Shown here: positions 19,472 through 28,926 of the stretch, piece after piece
How the letters are laid out: the number at the start of each line of letters is the position of its first letter
Numbering within the stretch: the first letter of the stretch is position 1
Assembly: GCF_014194695.1 (NCBI RefSeq)
Contig: NZ_JACIAH010000006.1
Coordinates: 124,001-188,000 of the forward strand
DNA from: Rhizobium sp. BK399
GTDB taxonomy: Bacteria > Pseudomonadota > Alphaproteobacteria > Rhizobiales > Rhizobiaceae
Length of the DNA stretch: 64,000 bases
Reading direction: 5' to 3'
Notes under the pieces: generated by a model
The model's database searches: none
Told to the model about the DNA's origin: nothing
What the model saw: only the letters and a program-made list of their open reading frames with translations
Program-made: the position numbers and the translations under genes

Positions 19472-20323
19472 ATGCGCAGACTTGCAGCCGGCATCCTGAT
19501 GTTCTTCTCGGCGGTTTTGATAGCCGCCGACGCGTGCTCGGCAGAGCGCTGGGCGATGTTGCCAGCCTTCCCGCCGATGCCGGCCCCTAAGACAAGCGGC
19601 ATGGCCCCCGTCAACGACATCGAGATGTACTACGCCGAATACGGCGAGGGTGAGCCGATGCTGTTCATCCACGGCGGACTCGGCAGCGCGGATGTCTGGG
19701 GCTATCAGGTGGCTGAGTTCGCCAGGGACCACCGGGTAATCGTCGCCGATAGCCGGGGACATGGCCGCTCGACGCGCAGCCAGCAGCCGTTCGGCTATGA
19801 CCTGATGACCTCGGACTACGTCGCATTGCTGGATTATCTGAAGCTCGACAAGGTGACGCTGGTCGGATGGTCGGATGGCGGCATCATCGGCATCGACATG
19901 GCGATGAAGAACCCTGAGAAGCTGACGCGCGTGGTCGCGCAGGCGGCAAACGTCACGACCGACGGCGTCAAGGCCGACGTCATGAACAACAAGACCTTCA
20001 GCGACTATATCAACGCGGCCGGCGAGACCTACAAGAGACTGTCGCCGACGCCGAACGAATATGATGCCTTCGTCACCCAGATCTCTGGTATGTGGGGAAG
20101 CCAGCCTGCCTGGACAGCCGACGACCTCAGCAAGATCAAGGTGCCCGTTACTCTGGCGATCGGCGATCACGACGAGGCCGTCAAGGTTGACCATACCGAG
20201 ATGATGGCCAAGCAGATTCCGGGGTCGAAGCTGGTGATCCTGAAGGACGCAAGCCATTTCGCCATGCTGCAGGACCCAGAGGGTTACAACGCCATGATCC
20301 GCGATGCCATGGCTGGAAAGTGA
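19472..20323 (+). CDS. Secreted alpha/beta hydrolase
   Basis: 283 residues from ATG 19472, where CAGGGAGA precedes the start. Residues 1-24 are a signal peptide ([24 protein letters not shown]), so the enzyme is probably periplasmic. The alpha/beta hydrolase fold is clear: oxyanion HGGLGS (67-72), nucleophile Ser134 in GWSDGG, acid in GDHDEAV and late histidine in DASHFAML. It lies between truB and rpsO, a place normally empty, and looks like an insertion into the block. Substrate unknown; an esterase or haloperoxidase-like group is possible. Confidence 0.87.
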   Translation: MRRLAAGILMFFSAVLIAADACSAERWAMLPAFPPMPAPKTSGMAPVNDIEMYYAEYGEGEPMLFIHGGLGSADVWGYQVAEFARDHRVIVADSRGHGRSTRSQQPFGYDLMTSDYVALLDYLKLDKVTLVGWSDGGIIGIDMAMKNPEKLTRVVAQAANVTTDGVKADVMNNKTFSDYINAAGETYKRLSPTPNEYDAFVTQISGMWGSQPAWTADDLSKIKVPVTLAIGDHDEAVKVDHTEMMAKQIPGSKLVILKDASHFAMLQDPEGYNAMIRDAMAGK

Positions 20324-20480
20324 CCAATCGGCCATCTGTGGCATGCCTCTTTCCATTGCAACGCATTTGGTTTATAGGCAGCGCCAGCAATCGGGCTTTG
20401 TCCGGATGCATTCGCGGCCAAAGCTGGACGACATCCCGGCTTTTGGCGACCTAATCTCCTCTCATAGAAAGGAACATCCG

Positions 20481-20750
20481 ATGTCGATTACTGCTGAGCG
20501 CAAGACGGCTCTCATCAAGGAATACGCAACGTTCGAAGGCGACACCGGTTCTCCGGAAGTTCAGGTTGCCATCCTGACCGAGCGTATCAACAACCTGACC
20601 GGCCACTTCAAGGACCACAAGAAGGATAATCATTCCCGCCGTGGTCTGCTGACGATGGTTTCCAGCCGCCGCTCGCTTCTTGACTACCTCAAGAAGAAGG
20701 ACGAAGGCCGCTACACCAAGCTGATCGGCAGCCTGGGTATCCGCCGCTAA
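20481..20750 (+). CDS. rpsO: 30S ribosomal protein S15
   Basis: 89 residues, the standard length. Typical S15 sequence: [32 protein letters not shown], then [16 protein letters not shown] and [27 protein letters not shown]15 binds the 16S rRNA central domain early in 30S assembly. AAAGGAAC precedes the ATG. It is followed by a strong terminator and then pnp, the classic rpsO-pnp pair. In E. coli S15 represses its own translation; no such structure was examined in detail here. Confidence 0.97.
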   Translation: MSITAERKTALIKEYATFEGDTGSPEVQVAILTERINNLTGHFKDHKKDNHSRRGLLTMVSSRRSLLDYLKKKDEGRYTKLIGSLGIRR

Positions 20751-20758
20751 TGATTTCT

Positions 20759-20798
20759 CGGCGGGCGCTCCCCCTTGGGACGCCCGCCGGATTTTTTT
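20759..20798 (+). terminator. rpsO terminator
   Basis: CGGCGGGCG (20759-20767) pairs with CGCCCGCCG (20781-20789), with an inner TCCC/GGGA pairing, and is followed by GATTTTTTT. This is a strong rho-independent terminator about 10 bases after the rpsO stop. pnp therefore depends on read-through or on its own promoter further on. Confidence 0.85.
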
Positions 20799-20839
20799 CG
20801 GGGAACCTTTCCCCACCCGCCACCCGTGGCGGATTGCCC

Positions 20840-20951
20840 GGCAGACCCGGATGGGCCGGTTCTGCCAAACCAACCGTTGACCTGTCATGGGGCAGGATTG
20901 CCGGATGCTTTCGGCCAGGGCTCGATGAGCTTTGGCCCGGTCTCTTCCGGG
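20840..20951 (+). promoter_or_regulatory. Structured pnp leader with stacked hairpins
   Basis: The 317 bases between rpsO and pnp hold no gene. After the rpsO terminator, GGCAGACCCGG (20840-20850) pairs with CCGGTTCTGCC (20856-20866) with one mismatch. GGCCAGGGCTC (20913-20923) pairs with GAGCTTTGGCC (20927-20937) over 11 pairs including two G-U, and CCCGG/CCGGG (20936-20951) forms a third hairpin that overlaps it slightly. In E. coli, PNPase represses itself through an RNase III-cut leader hairpin; an analogous role here is inference. No convincing promoter was seen. Confidence 0.5.
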
Positions 20952-21067
20952 ACCGTTGATGCAAAGCCTCCCGTTGTCTTGCCCATGATGTGTCACACCG
21001 ATTGCGGTTGACCGTGTGCCGTGCCTTGGAGGGCAGGCGCGCGTTCCCGCATTGAAGGACAAGACAT

Positions 21068-23218
21068 ATGTTCGATACTCATAGTGTGGAAATCGAGTGG
21101 GCAGGCCGCCCGCTGAAGCTGGAAACCGGCAAGATCGCCCGTCAAGCTGACGGTGCCGTTCTCGCGACCTACGGCGAAACCGTGGTTCTCGCCACCGTCG
21201 TTTCCGCCAAGGCGCCGAAGCCGGGCCAGGACTTCTTCCCGCTGACCGTCAATTACCAGGAAAAGACCTACGCAGCTGGCAAGATCCCCGGCGGCTACTT
21301 CAAGCGCGAAGGCCGTCCTTCGGAAAACGAAACCCTCGTTTCCCGCCTGATCGACCGCCCGATCCGCCCGCTCTTCCCGGAAGGCTACAAGAACGACACC
21401 CAGGTCGTTGTCACCGTCATCCAGCATGACCTGGAAAACAACCCCGACATCCTGTCGATGGTTGCGACCTCGGCGGCACTCACCCTCTCGGGCGTTCCCT
21501 TCATGGGCCCGGTCGGTGGCGCGCGCGTCGGTTACATCAACGGCGAATACGTTCTGAACCCGCATCTCGACGAGATGGAAGAGTCGGTTCTCGACCTCGT
21601 CGTCGCCGGTACGCACGACGCCGTGCTGATGGTTGAATCCGAAGCCAAGGAACTCAACGAGGAAGTCATGCTCGGCGCCGTCATGTTCGGCCACCGTGGC
21701 TTCCAGCCGGTTCTTGATGCGATCATCAAGCTCGCCGAAGTGGCTGCCAAGGAGCCGCGCGACTTCCAGCCGGAAGACTATTCGGAACTCGAAGGCGAGA
21801 TGCTGAAGCATTTCGAAGCCGAGCTTCGCACTGCCTACAAGAACACACAGAAGGCTGAACGCTACGCTGCCGTCGACGCCGTCAAGGCGAAGGTCAAGGC
21901 GCACTTCCTTCCGGAAGAAGGCGAAACCAAGTACACGGCCGAAGAAGTTGGCGCGATCTTCAAGCACCTGCAGGCAAAGATCGTTCGCTGGAACATTCTC
22001 GACACCAAGAGCCGCATCGACGGCCGCGACCTCGAAACCGTTCGTCCGATCGTTTCGGAAGTCGGCCTGCTGCCGCGCACCCACGGTTCGGCACTCTTCA
22101 CTCGCGGTGAAACCCAGGCGATCGTCGTTGCCACGCTCGGCACCGGCGAAGACGAGCAGTATGTCGACAGCCTGACGGGCATGTACAAGGAGCGCTTCCT
22201 GCTCCACTACAACTTCCCTCCCTACTCCGTTGGCGAAACCGGCCGCATGGGCTCCCCGGGCCGCCGCGAAATCGGTCACGGCAAGCTCGCATGGCGCGCC
22301 ATCCGCCCGATGCTGCCGTCTGCCGAGCAGTTCCCCTACACGCTGCGCGTCGTCTCCGAAATCACCGAGTCCAATGGCTCGTCCTCGATGGCAACCGTCT
22401 GCGGCACCTCGCTCGCTCTCATGGACGCCGGCGTTCCTTTGGCTAAGCCGGTTGCCGGTATCGCCATGGGCCTGATCCTCGAGGGTGACCGCTTCGCCGT
22501 TCTCTCCGACATCCTCGGCGACGAAGACCACCTCGGCGACATGGACTTCAAGGTTGCGGGCACGGCCGACGGCATCACCTCGCTGCAGATGGACATCAAG
22601 ATCGCGGGTATCACCGAAGAGATCATGAAGGTCGCTCTCGGCCAGGCTCAGGGCGGTCGCACCCACATCCTCGGCGAAATGGCCAAGGCCATCACCGAGA
22701 GCCGCGGCCAGCTCGGTGAATTCGCGCCGCGCATCGAAGTCATGAACATCCCGGTCGACAAGATCCGCGAAGTCATCGGCTCCGGCGGCAAGATCATCCG
22801 CGAGATCGTTGAAAAGACCGGCGCCAAGATCAACATCGAAGACGACGGTACGGTGAAGATCGCTTCCTCGTCTGGCAAGGAAATCGAAGCGGCCCGCAAG
22901 TGGATTCACTCGATCGTTGCCGAGCCTGAAGTTGGCCAGATCTACGAAGGCACGGTCGTCAAGACCGCCGACTTCGGCGCCTTCGTCAACTTCTTCGGTG
23001 CCCGCGACGGCCTCGTCCACATCTCGCAGCTCGCTTCCGAGCGCGTTGCCAAGACCCAGGACGTCGTCAAGGAAGGGCAGAAGGTCTGGGTCAAGCTGCT
23101 CGGCTTCGACGAGCGCGGCAAGGTCCGCCTGTCGATGAAGGTTGTCGACCAGGCAACCGGCCAGGAACTTCCGGCTGCTGAGAAGGCTGAGAAGAAGAAG
23201 GAAGATGCGGCTGAGTAA
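21068..23218 (+). CDS. pnp: Polynucleotide phosphorylase
   Basis: 716 residues. Two RNase PH domains (about 10-230 and 315-550) with the PNPase sequences [30 protein letters not shown] and [17 protein letters not shown], then the KH domain ([29 protein letters not shown]) and the S1 domain ([33 protein letters not shown]). The charged tail ([13 protein letters not shown]) is typical. The trimeric enzyme degrades RNA 3' to 5' by phosphorolysis in the cytoplasmic degradosome. AAGGACAAGACAT precedes the ATG. Preceded by the hairpin-rich leader and closed by its own terminator. Confidence 0.98.
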   Translation: MFDTHSVEIEWAGRPLKLETGKIARQADGAVLATYGETVVLATVVSAKAPKPGQDFFPLTVNYQEKTYAAGKIPGGYFKREGRPSENETLVSRLIDRPIRPLFPEGYKNDTQVVVTVIQHDLENNPDILSMVATSAALTLSGVPFMGPVGGARVGYINGEYVLNPHLDEMEESVLDLVVAGTHDAVLMVESEAKELNEEVMLGAVMFGHRGFQPVLDAIIKLAEVAAKEPRDFQPEDYSELEGEMLKHFEAELRTAYKNTQKAERYAAVDAVKAKVKAHFLPEEGETKYTAEEVGAIFKHLQAKIVRWNILDTKSRIDGRDLETVRPIVSEVGLLPRTHGSALFTRGETQAIVVATLGTGEDEQYVDSLTGMYKERFLLHYNFPPYSVGETGRMGSPGRREIGHGKLAWRAIRPMLPSAEQFPYTLRVVSEITESNGSSSMATVCGTSLALMDAGVPLAKPVAGIAMGLILEGDRFAVLSDILGDEDHLGDMDFKVAGTADGITSLQMDIKIAGITEEIMKVALGQAQGGRTHILGEMAKAITESRGQLGEFAPRIEVMNIPVDKIREVIGSGGKIIREIVEKTGAKINIEDDGTVKIASSSGKEIEAARKWIHSIVAEPEVGQIYEGTVVKTADFGAFVNFFGARDGLVHISQLASERVAKTQDVVKEGQKVWVKLLGFDERGKVRLSMKVVDQATGQELPAAEKAEKKKEDAAE

Positions 23219-23241
23219 GCCGCGCCTTTCAAACCGTTTGA

Positions 23242-23270
23242 GGGCGTGGGAGTTTTCCCGCGCCCTTTTT
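23242..23270 (+). terminator. pnp terminator
   Basis: GGGCGTGGGA (23242-23251), a GTTT loop and TCCCGCGCCC (23256-23265) form a ten-pair stem followed by TTTTT. It ends pnp 23 bases after its stop codon; the methyltransferase gene starts 20 bases further on. Confidence 0.88.
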
Positions 23271-23290
23271 GCATCCGAAGAGAAGAGACC

Positions 23291-24307
23291 ATGAGCCGCG
23301 AGACACTGAAGACACTGTTCCATCCTTTTGCCAGCGGCACCGTCGACGCGCCGGGCGAGGGCGAACGCGTACTCTTCCTTGGCGCTGAGGCAGGCTTCGC
23401 TGTGCCAGAGGGCTTTGCCGCCTCGCTGAGCGCCGTACAGGGCTTCCGGCCGCTGTACCGACAGCTACTCTCCCAGCGCATCGAAACCACGCCTGAGATC
23501 GAAGGCGAGGACTACGATGCCGCGCTGGTTCTCTGCAACAAGCACAAGGGCGAGAACGAGGCCAACATCGCCACTGCGCTTCAGCGCTTGAAGGCGGGCG
23601 GCTTGATTGTCATCGCCGGCGGCAAGGAGGATGGCATCCAGTCGCTTCGCAAGCGCATGGAGGGGTTCGGCCTTGAGATCGAACACATGCCCAAATATCA
23701 CGGCGTGGCGCTGTGGTTCGCACGGCCGGCCGACGTCAGCGAGGTCGTCAGCAAGCTTTCCAAGCCGTCCGTGCGCGTGGATGGCCGTTTCCTGGCTGCA
23801 GCTGGCATGTTCTCGCACGACCGTGTCGATGATGGCTCGGAATTGCTCGCCTCGCGTCTGCCCGCCGATTTTACCGGTGACGTCGCCGATTTCGGCGCTG
23901 GTTGGGGGTATCTCTCCGTCGAATTGGCAGAGCGGTCTCCGGGCGTCAGCCGTCTTGACCTCTACGAAGCCAACTACGCCGCTCTGGAAGCGGCAAAGGC
24001 CAATCTGGAGGAGAACTGCCCCGACGTGCCTGCGCGCTTCTTTTGGCACGATCTGGCCGGCGAACCGGTCAAGGACAAGTACGATCTCGTCATCATGAAT
24101 CCGCCCTTCCACGAAGGCCATGCGGCGGAGCCATCGCTCGGCCAGGCGATGATCAAGACAGCCGCCTCGGCGCTGCGTGGCGGTGGTCGCCTGCTGCTGG
24201 TCGCCAATCGCGGACTGCCTTACGAGCCTGTGCTGGCCGCGAACTTCAAGGAAAGCGGCGAAACCTGCAGGAACGCCCGTTTCAAGGTCTTGTGGGCAAA
24301 GAAGTAG
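23291..24307 (+). CDS. Class I SAM-dependent methyltransferase, RsmC/RlmG-like
   Basis: 338 residues from ATG 23291. The second half holds the MTS/RsmC-type catalytic domain: AdoMet site DFGAGWGYLSVELAER, and the NPPF motif in VIMNPPFHEGH that marks enzymes methylating the exocyclic N2 of guanine in rRNA. The N-terminal half (TLFHPFASGT..., LVLCNKHKGENEANIATALQRLKAGG) is the degenerate duplicated domain that RsmC uses for substrate binding. The probable product is m2G in 16S rRNA, but whether it is the rsmC or rlmG counterpart is uncertain. It directly follows pnp, which fits an RNA-related role. Confidence 0.85.
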   Translation: MSRETLKTLFHPFASGTVDAPGEGERVLFLGAEAGFAVPEGFAASLSAVQGFRPLYRQLLSQRIETTPEIEGEDYDAALVLCNKHKGENEANIATALQRLKAGGLIVIAGGKEDGIQSLRKRMEGFGLEIEHMPKYHGVALWFARPADVSEVVSKLSKPSVRVDGRFLAAAGMFSHDRVDDGSELLASRLPADFTGDVADFGAGWGYLSVELAERSPGVSRLDLYEANYAALEAAKANLEENCPDVPARFFWHDLAGEPVKDKYDLVIMNPPFHEGHAAEPSLGQAMIKTAASALRGGGRLLLVANRGLPYEPVLAANFKESGETCRNARFKVLWAKK

Positions 24308-24379
24308 TCACCTCGCATAGCCGGCCTTCGCGGATCTGTTAGAGTTGCCCCCACGAGCTTACAAGCGGGAGGGGAAGCC

Positions 24380-24787
24380 ATGGAAACGGAAGCCAACAAG
24401 GACATCGTCAGAGCCTATGTCGAGGCGTTCAATCGCTTCGACATGGTGGCGTTGCGCGACTTGTTTACCGCGGACGCGCGGATCTACGGCGTTCTGGGAT
24501 ATGGTGGCCTCGATGATGTCGAGCCGATCTGGCACGAGCTTCACGACGGCATGAACATAAACCTTGAGATCCTCGATATCGCTGCCGAGGGGCAGAATGT
24601 CGTCGTCCGGTACAGGGAGACCGGGCGCTATTCCGGCTTCTTTCGCGGCCTCGTGGGTCACGATCCGACCGGTAAGAGCTATGACGTCACCGCGATGGAA
24701 TGGTTCGTCATCGAAAACGGAAAGATTACGACGCGTTGGGGCGCCAGGGACTCAGCCGCCATCCTTCGGCAGGTCGTGCATCACTAG
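24380..24787 (+). CDS. SnoaL/NTF2-like domain protein
   Basis: 135 residues with the NTF2-like fold of SnoaL/ketosteroid-isomerase relatives. The N-terminal helix NKDIVRAYVEAFNRFDMVALRDLFTADARIYG is the diagnostic segment, followed by the strand pairs VVVRYRETGRYSGFF and YDVTAMEWFVIENGKITTRWG. GGGAGGGG precedes the ATG. Such proteins range from ester cyclases to binding proteins; active residues cannot be assigned. It shares a bidirectional terminator with fabI. Confidence 0.75.
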   Translation: METEANKDIVRAYVEAFNRFDMVALRDLFTADARIYGVLGYGGLDDVEPIWHELHDGMNINLEILDIAAEGQNVVVRYRETGRYSGFFRGLVGHDPTGKSYDVTAMEWFVIENGKITTRWGARDSAAILRQVVHH

Positions 24788-24803
24788 CCGATGCGCAGAA
24801 AGG

Positions 24804-24830
24804 AAAAGCCGGGCTCGAGCCCGGCTTTTT
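24804..24830. terminator. Bidirectional terminator between SnoaL-like gene and fabI
   Basis: AAAAGCCGGGCTC-GAGCCCGGCTTTT is a perfect palindrome with A- and T-runs at both ends, between the convergent SnoaL-like gene (stop 24787) and fabI (stop 24834). It can serve both strands. Confidence 0.88.
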
Positions 24831-24833
24831 GTC

Positions 24834-25640
24834 TTACTCCACGTCTGCCTTGCGTAGCGCCTCAAGCGCCGGCATCGAGGTGATGTTGAAGCCGGCATCG
24901 ACGAAGTGGATTTCACCGGTGACGCCTGCTGCCATATCGGAGAGCAGGTAGAGGGCCGAATTACCGACGTGGTCGATAGTCACGGTCTTGCGCAGCGGCG
25001 AGTTCTGCTGGTTCCACGACAGGATGGCGCGGGCATCCGAGATACCGGCGCCAGCCAGCGTGCGGATCGGGCCGGCTGAGATCGCGTTGACGCGAATACC
25101 ACGCGGACCGTAGTCGGCGGCCAGATAACGCACGGAGGCCTCGAGAGCGGCCTTGGCAACGCCCATGACGTTGTAGTTCGGGATGACGCGCGTCGAGCCG
25201 TTATAGGTCAGCGTCAACATCGATCCGCCTTCGTTCATCAGCGGCGCCAGGCGCTTGGCGATCTCGGTGAACGAGAAACAGGAAATGACCATCGTGCGGC
25301 TGAAATTGTCGCGCGTGGTGTCGGCGTAAAGGCCCTTCAGCTCATTCTTGTCGGAGAAGCCGATGGCATGTACGACGAAATCCAGCGTGCCCCAGCGCTC
25401 CTTGATAGCTTCAACCGTGGCGTCGACCGAAGCGATGTCCTCGACGTCGCACGGCAGAACAAATTCGGATCCGACTTCAGCTGCGAGCGGCTTGACCCGC
25501 TTGCCGAGTGCATCACCCTGATAGGTAAAGGCAAGCTCTGCACCCTGTGCTGCCAGCGCCTTCGAAATTCCCCAGGCGATCGAATGGTTGTTCGCAACGC
25601 CCATGATAAGCCCGCGCTTACCCTGCATAATTCCCGTCAT
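24834..25640 (-). CDS. fabI: Enoyl-ACP reductase (NADH) FabI
   Basis: 268 residues from ATG 25640 (MTGIMQGKRGLIMGV). It carries the FabI version of the short-chain dehydrogenase fold: GVANNHSIAWGI nucleotide loop, and the Y-x6-K active site YNVMGVAK preceded by TLTYNGSTRVIPN. FabI reduces trans-2-enoyl-ACP in fatty acid synthesis and is the target of triclosan. It follows fabB after four bases and ends the fabA-fabB-fabI operon. Internal ATG at 25628 is a possible alternative start. Confidence 0.95.
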   Translation of the reverse strand: MTGIMQGKRGLIMGVANNHSIAWGISKALAAQGAELAFTYQGDALGKRVKPLAAEVGSEFVLPCDVEDIASVDATVEAIKERWGTLDFVVHAIGFSDKNELKGLYADTTRDNFSRTMVISCFSFTEIAKRLAPLMNEGGSMLTLTYNGSTRVIPNYNVMGVAKAALEASVRYLAADYGPRGIRVNAISAGPIRTLAGAGISDARAILSWNQQNSPLRKTVTIDHVGNSALYLLSDMAAGVTGEIHFVDAGFNITSMPALEALRKADVE

Positions 25641-25644
25641 ATTA

Positions 25645-26868
25645 TTATCCGTTATAGCGCTGGAAGACGAGCGTGGCGTTGGTGCCGCCGAAGCCGAAGG
25701 AGTTGGAAAGCGCGATGTCGATCTTGGCATTGTCGATGCGCTTGCGCACGATCGGCACGCCATCGAATTCGGGGTCGAGCTCGGTGATATGGGCGCTTTC
25801 GCCGATGAAGCCGGCCTGCATCATCAAGAGTGAGTAAATCGATTCCTGCACGCCGGCAGCGCCGAGCGAGTGGCCGGTCAGCGACTTGGTCGACTGGATG
25901 TGCGGCATCTTGGAGCCGAACACTTCGCGGATCGCACCGATTTCCTTGCTGTCGCCGACAGGCGTCGAGGTGCCGTGGGTGTTGACGTAGTCTACATCGC
26001 CCTTCACCGTCGAAAGCGCCTGACGCATGCAGCGGATCGCGCCTTCGCCCGACGGAGCGACCATGTCGTAACCGTCGGAGGTCGCGCCGTAGCCGACGAT
26101 TTCAGCGTAGATCTTGGCGCCGCGGGCCTTGGCGTGCTCCAGCTCTTCGAGAACCAGAACGCCAGCGCCGCCGGCGATGACGAAGCCGTCACGGCTGACG
26201 TCATAGGCACGCGAAGCCGTTGCCGGCGTGTCGTTGTACTTGGAGGACATGGCGCCCATGGCGTCGAAGAGGTTCGACATCGTCCAGTCGAGGTCTTCGT
26301 GACCGCCGGCAAACATCACGTCCTGCTTGCCCCACTGGATCATTTCGGCAGCGTTGCCAATGCAGTGCGCCGAGGTCGAGCAGGCCGACGAGATCGAATA
26401 GTTGACGCCGTGGATCTTGAACCAAGTGGCGAGCGTGGCGGACGCCGTCGAAGACATCGCCTTCGGCACGGCAAACGGGCCGATGCGCTTCGGGCTGTTG
26501 TTCTTGATGGTGATCTCAGCGGCTTCGATCAGCGTGCGGGTCGAAGGGCCACCCGAGCCCATGATGATGCCGGTGCGCTCGTTCTCGCTGTAGTCCTTTT
26601 CCTCAAGACCGGAATCGGCGAGCGCCTGCTTCATCGCGACGTGGTTCCAGGCGCCGCCCTGGGAAAGGAAGCGCATGGCGCGGCGATCGACCAGATCGGT
26701 CGGATCCAGCGAGGGGCGGCCCCACACCTGGCACTTGAAGCCGTGTTCGGCAAAATCGTTGGAGAAGGAAATGCCGGACTTGGCATCGCGCAGCGACGCA
26801 GTGACCTCGGCGGCATCATTGCCGATCGAGGAGACAACACCCAGACCCGTAACAACTACCCGTCTCAT
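25645..26868 (-). CDS. fabB: 3-oxoacyl-ACP synthase I FabB
   Basis: 407 residues, full length. Active-site cysteine in [10 protein letters not shown], catalytic histidines in [12 protein letters not shown] and [13 protein letters not shown], and the C-terminal [14 protein letters not shown] loop, all typical of KAS I. In partnership with FabA it makes unsaturated fatty acids by elongating cis-3-decenoyl-ACP. It lies between fabA and fabI; the fabA stop and fabB start are 58 bases apart. Anaerobic-type unsaturated fatty acid synthesis is therefore expected for this organism. Confidence 0.97.
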   Translation of the reverse strand: MRRVVVTGLGVVSSIGNDAAEVTASLRDAKSGISFSNDFAEHGFKCQVWGRPSLDPTDLVDRRAMRFLSQGGAWNHVAMKQALADSGLEEKDYSENERTGIIMGSGGPSTRTLIEAAEITIKNNSPKRIGPFAVPKAMSSTASATLATWFKIHGVNYSISSACSTSAHCIGNAAEMIQWGKQDVMFAGGHEDLDWTMSNLFDAMGAMSSKYNDTPATASRAYDVSRDGFVIAGGAGVLVLEELEHAKARGAKIYAEIVGYGATSDGYDMVAPSGEGAIRCMRQALSTVKGDVDYVNTHGTSTPVGDSKEIGAIREVFGSKMPHIQSTKSLTGHSLGAAGVQESIYSLLMMQAGFIGESAHITELDPEFDGVPIVRKRIDNAKIDIALSNSFGFGGTNATLVFQRYNG

Positions 26869-26926
26869 GTGTTTCGACCTTTTCGTTTTTTCTAACTTGG
26901 AAACCGGGCAACTATGCCCGGTGCAA

Positions 26927-27442
26927 TCAGGCTTCTTTGTCCTTGGACAGGCCGACGCGCAGGTCGGTGGCCTGGTAGATGGTTTCGCCGTCAGCCTTCA
27001 ACCAGCCGTCGGCAGTGCCGAGCACCAGGCGGCCGCGCATGACGCGCTTGAAATCGATGCCGTACTCGAGCAGTTTCGTGGTCGGGCGGATCATGCCCTT
27101 GAACTTCACTTCGCCGGTCGAGAGCGCCATGCCGCGACCGGGCTCGCCCAGCCAGCCGAGGAAGAAGCCGGTCAGCTGCCACATGCCGTCGAGGCCGAGG
27201 CATCCCGGCATGATCGGGTTGCCCTGGAAGTGGCAGGGGAAATACCAGTCGTCCGGCTTCACGTCGTACTCGGCGCGGATATAGCCCTTGTCGAAGGCCC
27301 CGCCGGTTTCGGAAATGTCGGTAATGCGATGAACCATCAACATCGGCGGGAGGGGAAGCTGTGCGTTACCCGGACCGAACAGTTCGCCGCGGCCGCAGGC
27401 CAGAATTTCCTCGTAGTTGAAGCTGGATTGTTTCGTCGCCAT
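26927..27442 (-). CDS. fabA: 3-hydroxydecanoyl-ACP dehydratase/isomerase FabA
   Basis: 171 residues, the standard length. The active-site residues are His71 in [12 protein letters not shown] and Asp85 in [10 protein letters not shown]. The enzyme dehydrates 3-hydroxydecanoyl-ACP and isomerises the product to the cis-3 form, the branch point for unsaturated fatty acids. It heads the fabA-fabB-fabI operon and is divergent from irr; this pairing is conserved in Rhizobiales. The shared upstream region of about 300 bases is described at the irr promoter. Confidence 0.97.
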   Translation of the reverse strand: MATKQSSFNYEEILACGRGELFGPGNAQLPLPPMLMVHRITDISETGGAFDKGYIRAEYDVKPDDWYFPCHFQGNPIMPGCLGLDGMWQLTGFFLGWLGEPGRGMALSTGEVKFKGMIRPTTKLLEYGIDFKRVMRGRLVLGTADGWLKADGETIYQATDLRVGLSKDKEA

Positions 27443-27668
27443 GAAAACTCTTATTCCCCCCGCAACTATGCCGATGGATGTGAACGTTTAGTCCAAGTTC
27501 AGCGGAAAATGAAGCATAAGCATGACTGAGCTTCACCCACCTTCGGAGGACCGGCTGCGCGCCTTATTTGGTGGTCGCATACAGGAAGGCCAAGCCCCCG
27601 GCCAGCACTAATTGCGCCAAAAGCCCGATTTTGCGGCGCTTTCACTCGCTTTGTCCCCATTGAAACTA

Positions 27669-27697
27669 TTGAAACGCTTTTGCGCAAAAGTTATATG
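27669..27697 (+). promoter_or_regulatory. Candidate irr promoter with 14-bp palindrome in the spacer
   Basis: The 303-base gap between fabA and irr holds no gene. TTGAAA (27669-27674) and TATATG (27692-27697) are 17 bases apart, a good sigma70 promoter; transcription would start near 27704, about 42 bases before irr. The perfect palindrome CTTTTGCGCAAAAG (27677-27690) fills the spacer, so a bound protein would block RNA polymerase. It does not match the ICE or Fur boxes I know. The remainder of the gap shows no further clear signal. Confidence 0.6.
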
Positions 27698-27745
27698 GCT
27701 AATGAAACCTGATTGCTTGACGCTAGATTAACTGGAGTTCGTTGG

Positions 27746-28165
27746 ATGGTGGCAGAGGCCCCGCTTACCATTGAGGCACGGCTGAGACACGCCGGCCTTC
27801 GTCCGACGCGCCAGCGCGTCGCGCTCGGTGACCTCCTCTTTGCCAAGGGCGATCGACATCTGACGGTCGAAGAACTCCACGAGGAAGCCGTGCACGCGGG
27901 CGTACCGGTGTCATTGGCGACAGTCTACAATACGCTGCACCAGTTCACCGAGGCCGGGATGATCCGTGTTCTCGCGGTCGAAAGCGCCAAGACCTATTTC
28001 GACACAAACGTCTCAGACCATCACCACTTCTTCATCGAAGGCGAAAACGATGTGCTCGATATTCCGGTCAGCAACCTGACGATCGGCAATCTGCCGGAGC
28101 CGCCGCCAGGCCTCGAAATCTCCCATGTCGACGTGGTGATCCGCCTTCGCCCCAAACAGCGCTGA
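27746..28165 (+). CDS. irr: Iron response regulator Irr (Fur family)
   Basis: 139 residues from ATG 27746. The winged helix is at residues 10-80 (LRHAGLRPTRQRVALGDLLFAKGDRHLTVEELHEEA, recognition helix VSLATVYNTLHQFTEAG), and the dimerisation part contains the histidine-rich HHHFF motif of haem-binding Irr proteins. Irr controls haem and iron genes in rhizobia: it acts when haem is low and is degraded or released when haem binds. Haem regulatory motifs (CP) of the Bradyrhizobium protein are absent, as in Rhizobium-type Irr. It lies divergent to fabA. Confidence 0.94.
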   Translation: MVAEAPLTIEARLRHAGLRPTRQRVALGDLLFAKGDRHLTVEELHEEAVHAGVPVSLATVYNTLHQFTEAGMIRVLAVESAKTYFDTNVSDHHHFFIEGENDVLDIPVSNLTIGNLPEPPPGLEISHVDVVIRLRPKQR

Positions 28166-28167
28166 TC

Positions 28168-28803
28168 TCACATCACGTCATCAGGGTGACGACCAGGCTT
28201 TGCCTTGTAGGTTGGAAAGGTCCAGCCGAAATACAGCGCGCCGCCACGCACCAGGAATGCAGCGCTGACACCAACTGCGGAAGCCGCATAAAGCGGCAGA
28301 TCAAGTGCATTCGCGCCCGTGAATATGCCGCCGCCCACAAGCGCTGCGGTGATATAGATTTCTGGCCGTAACAGAACCGATGGCTCATTTGCGAGAAGAT
28401 CGCGCAGGATGCCGCCAAACGTTGCCGTCAGTGTGCCCGTGACGATGCCGATCGTTGGTGAGCCGGTAGCAGCAAGGCCCTTCGCGGCACCCATGACGCA
28501 ATAGGCGGAGAGCCCGACGGCATCCAGCCAGATCAGCAGCCGATAGCGCGACTCGACAAGGTGGGCGGTAAAGAACACCAGGAGGCCGACGGCGCAGCAG
28601 ACAAGGACATAGGTCGGGTTCAGAACCCAGAATACCGGCACGCGGCCGAGCACAATGTCGCGCACCGTGCCGCCGCCGGTGCCGGTGACGATCGCAAAAA
28701 AGAGAAAACCGATCAGGTCGAGCTGCTTGCGCGAGGCTGCGAGCGCGCCCGTTGCCGCAAAGAGCGCAACGCCGGCATAATCCAGGTAGACGAACAGCGG
28801 CAT
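28168..28803 (-). CDS. TRIC/UPF0126 family membrane protein
   Basis: 211-residue protein with about seven transmembrane helices, built as two repeats, each with a charged GG-x-x-R-D motif (GGGTVRDIVLG and GGILRDLLAN). This is UPF0126 (YicG), now grouped with the trimeric intracellular cation (TRIC) channels. Likely an inner-membrane cation channel. It is convergent with irr, with a gap of two bases between the stops, so the two genes end back to back. Confidence 0.87.
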   Translation of the reverse strand: MPLFVYLDYAGVALFAATGALAASRKQLDLIGFLFFAIVTGTGGGTVRDIVLGRVPVFWVLNPTYVLVCCAVGLLVFFTAHLVESRYRLLIWLDAVGLSAYCVMGAAKGLAATGSPTIGIVTGTLTATFGGILRDLLANEPSVLLRPEIYITAALVGGGIFTGANALDLPLYAASAVGVSAAFLVRGGALYFGWTFPTYKAKPGRHPDDVM

Positions 28804-28926
28804 GCAGTCCTCCAGGGCCGACGCGTATCTCTCCGAAATGAATCACGGCCGCAAGGGCGGCGCAAGGCGGATCAAGCAAACTGCGTGGCCAACAGCGCCC
28901 TTATCCGACCAAAAGAGAAACCCTTC

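Noticed and set aside
20993..23323. A 776-residue open frame opposite pnp
   Set aside because: Antisense shadow of pnp, low-complexity Asp/Arg/Val composition, no recognisable motif.
27560..27640. Hydrophobic peptide frame on the minus strand between fabA and irr (ends IGLLAQLVLAGGLAFLYATTK)
   Set aside because: It reads like a small membrane peptide, but no start codon with a ribosome site exists in frame after the preceding stop; possibly a remnant, not enough to call.
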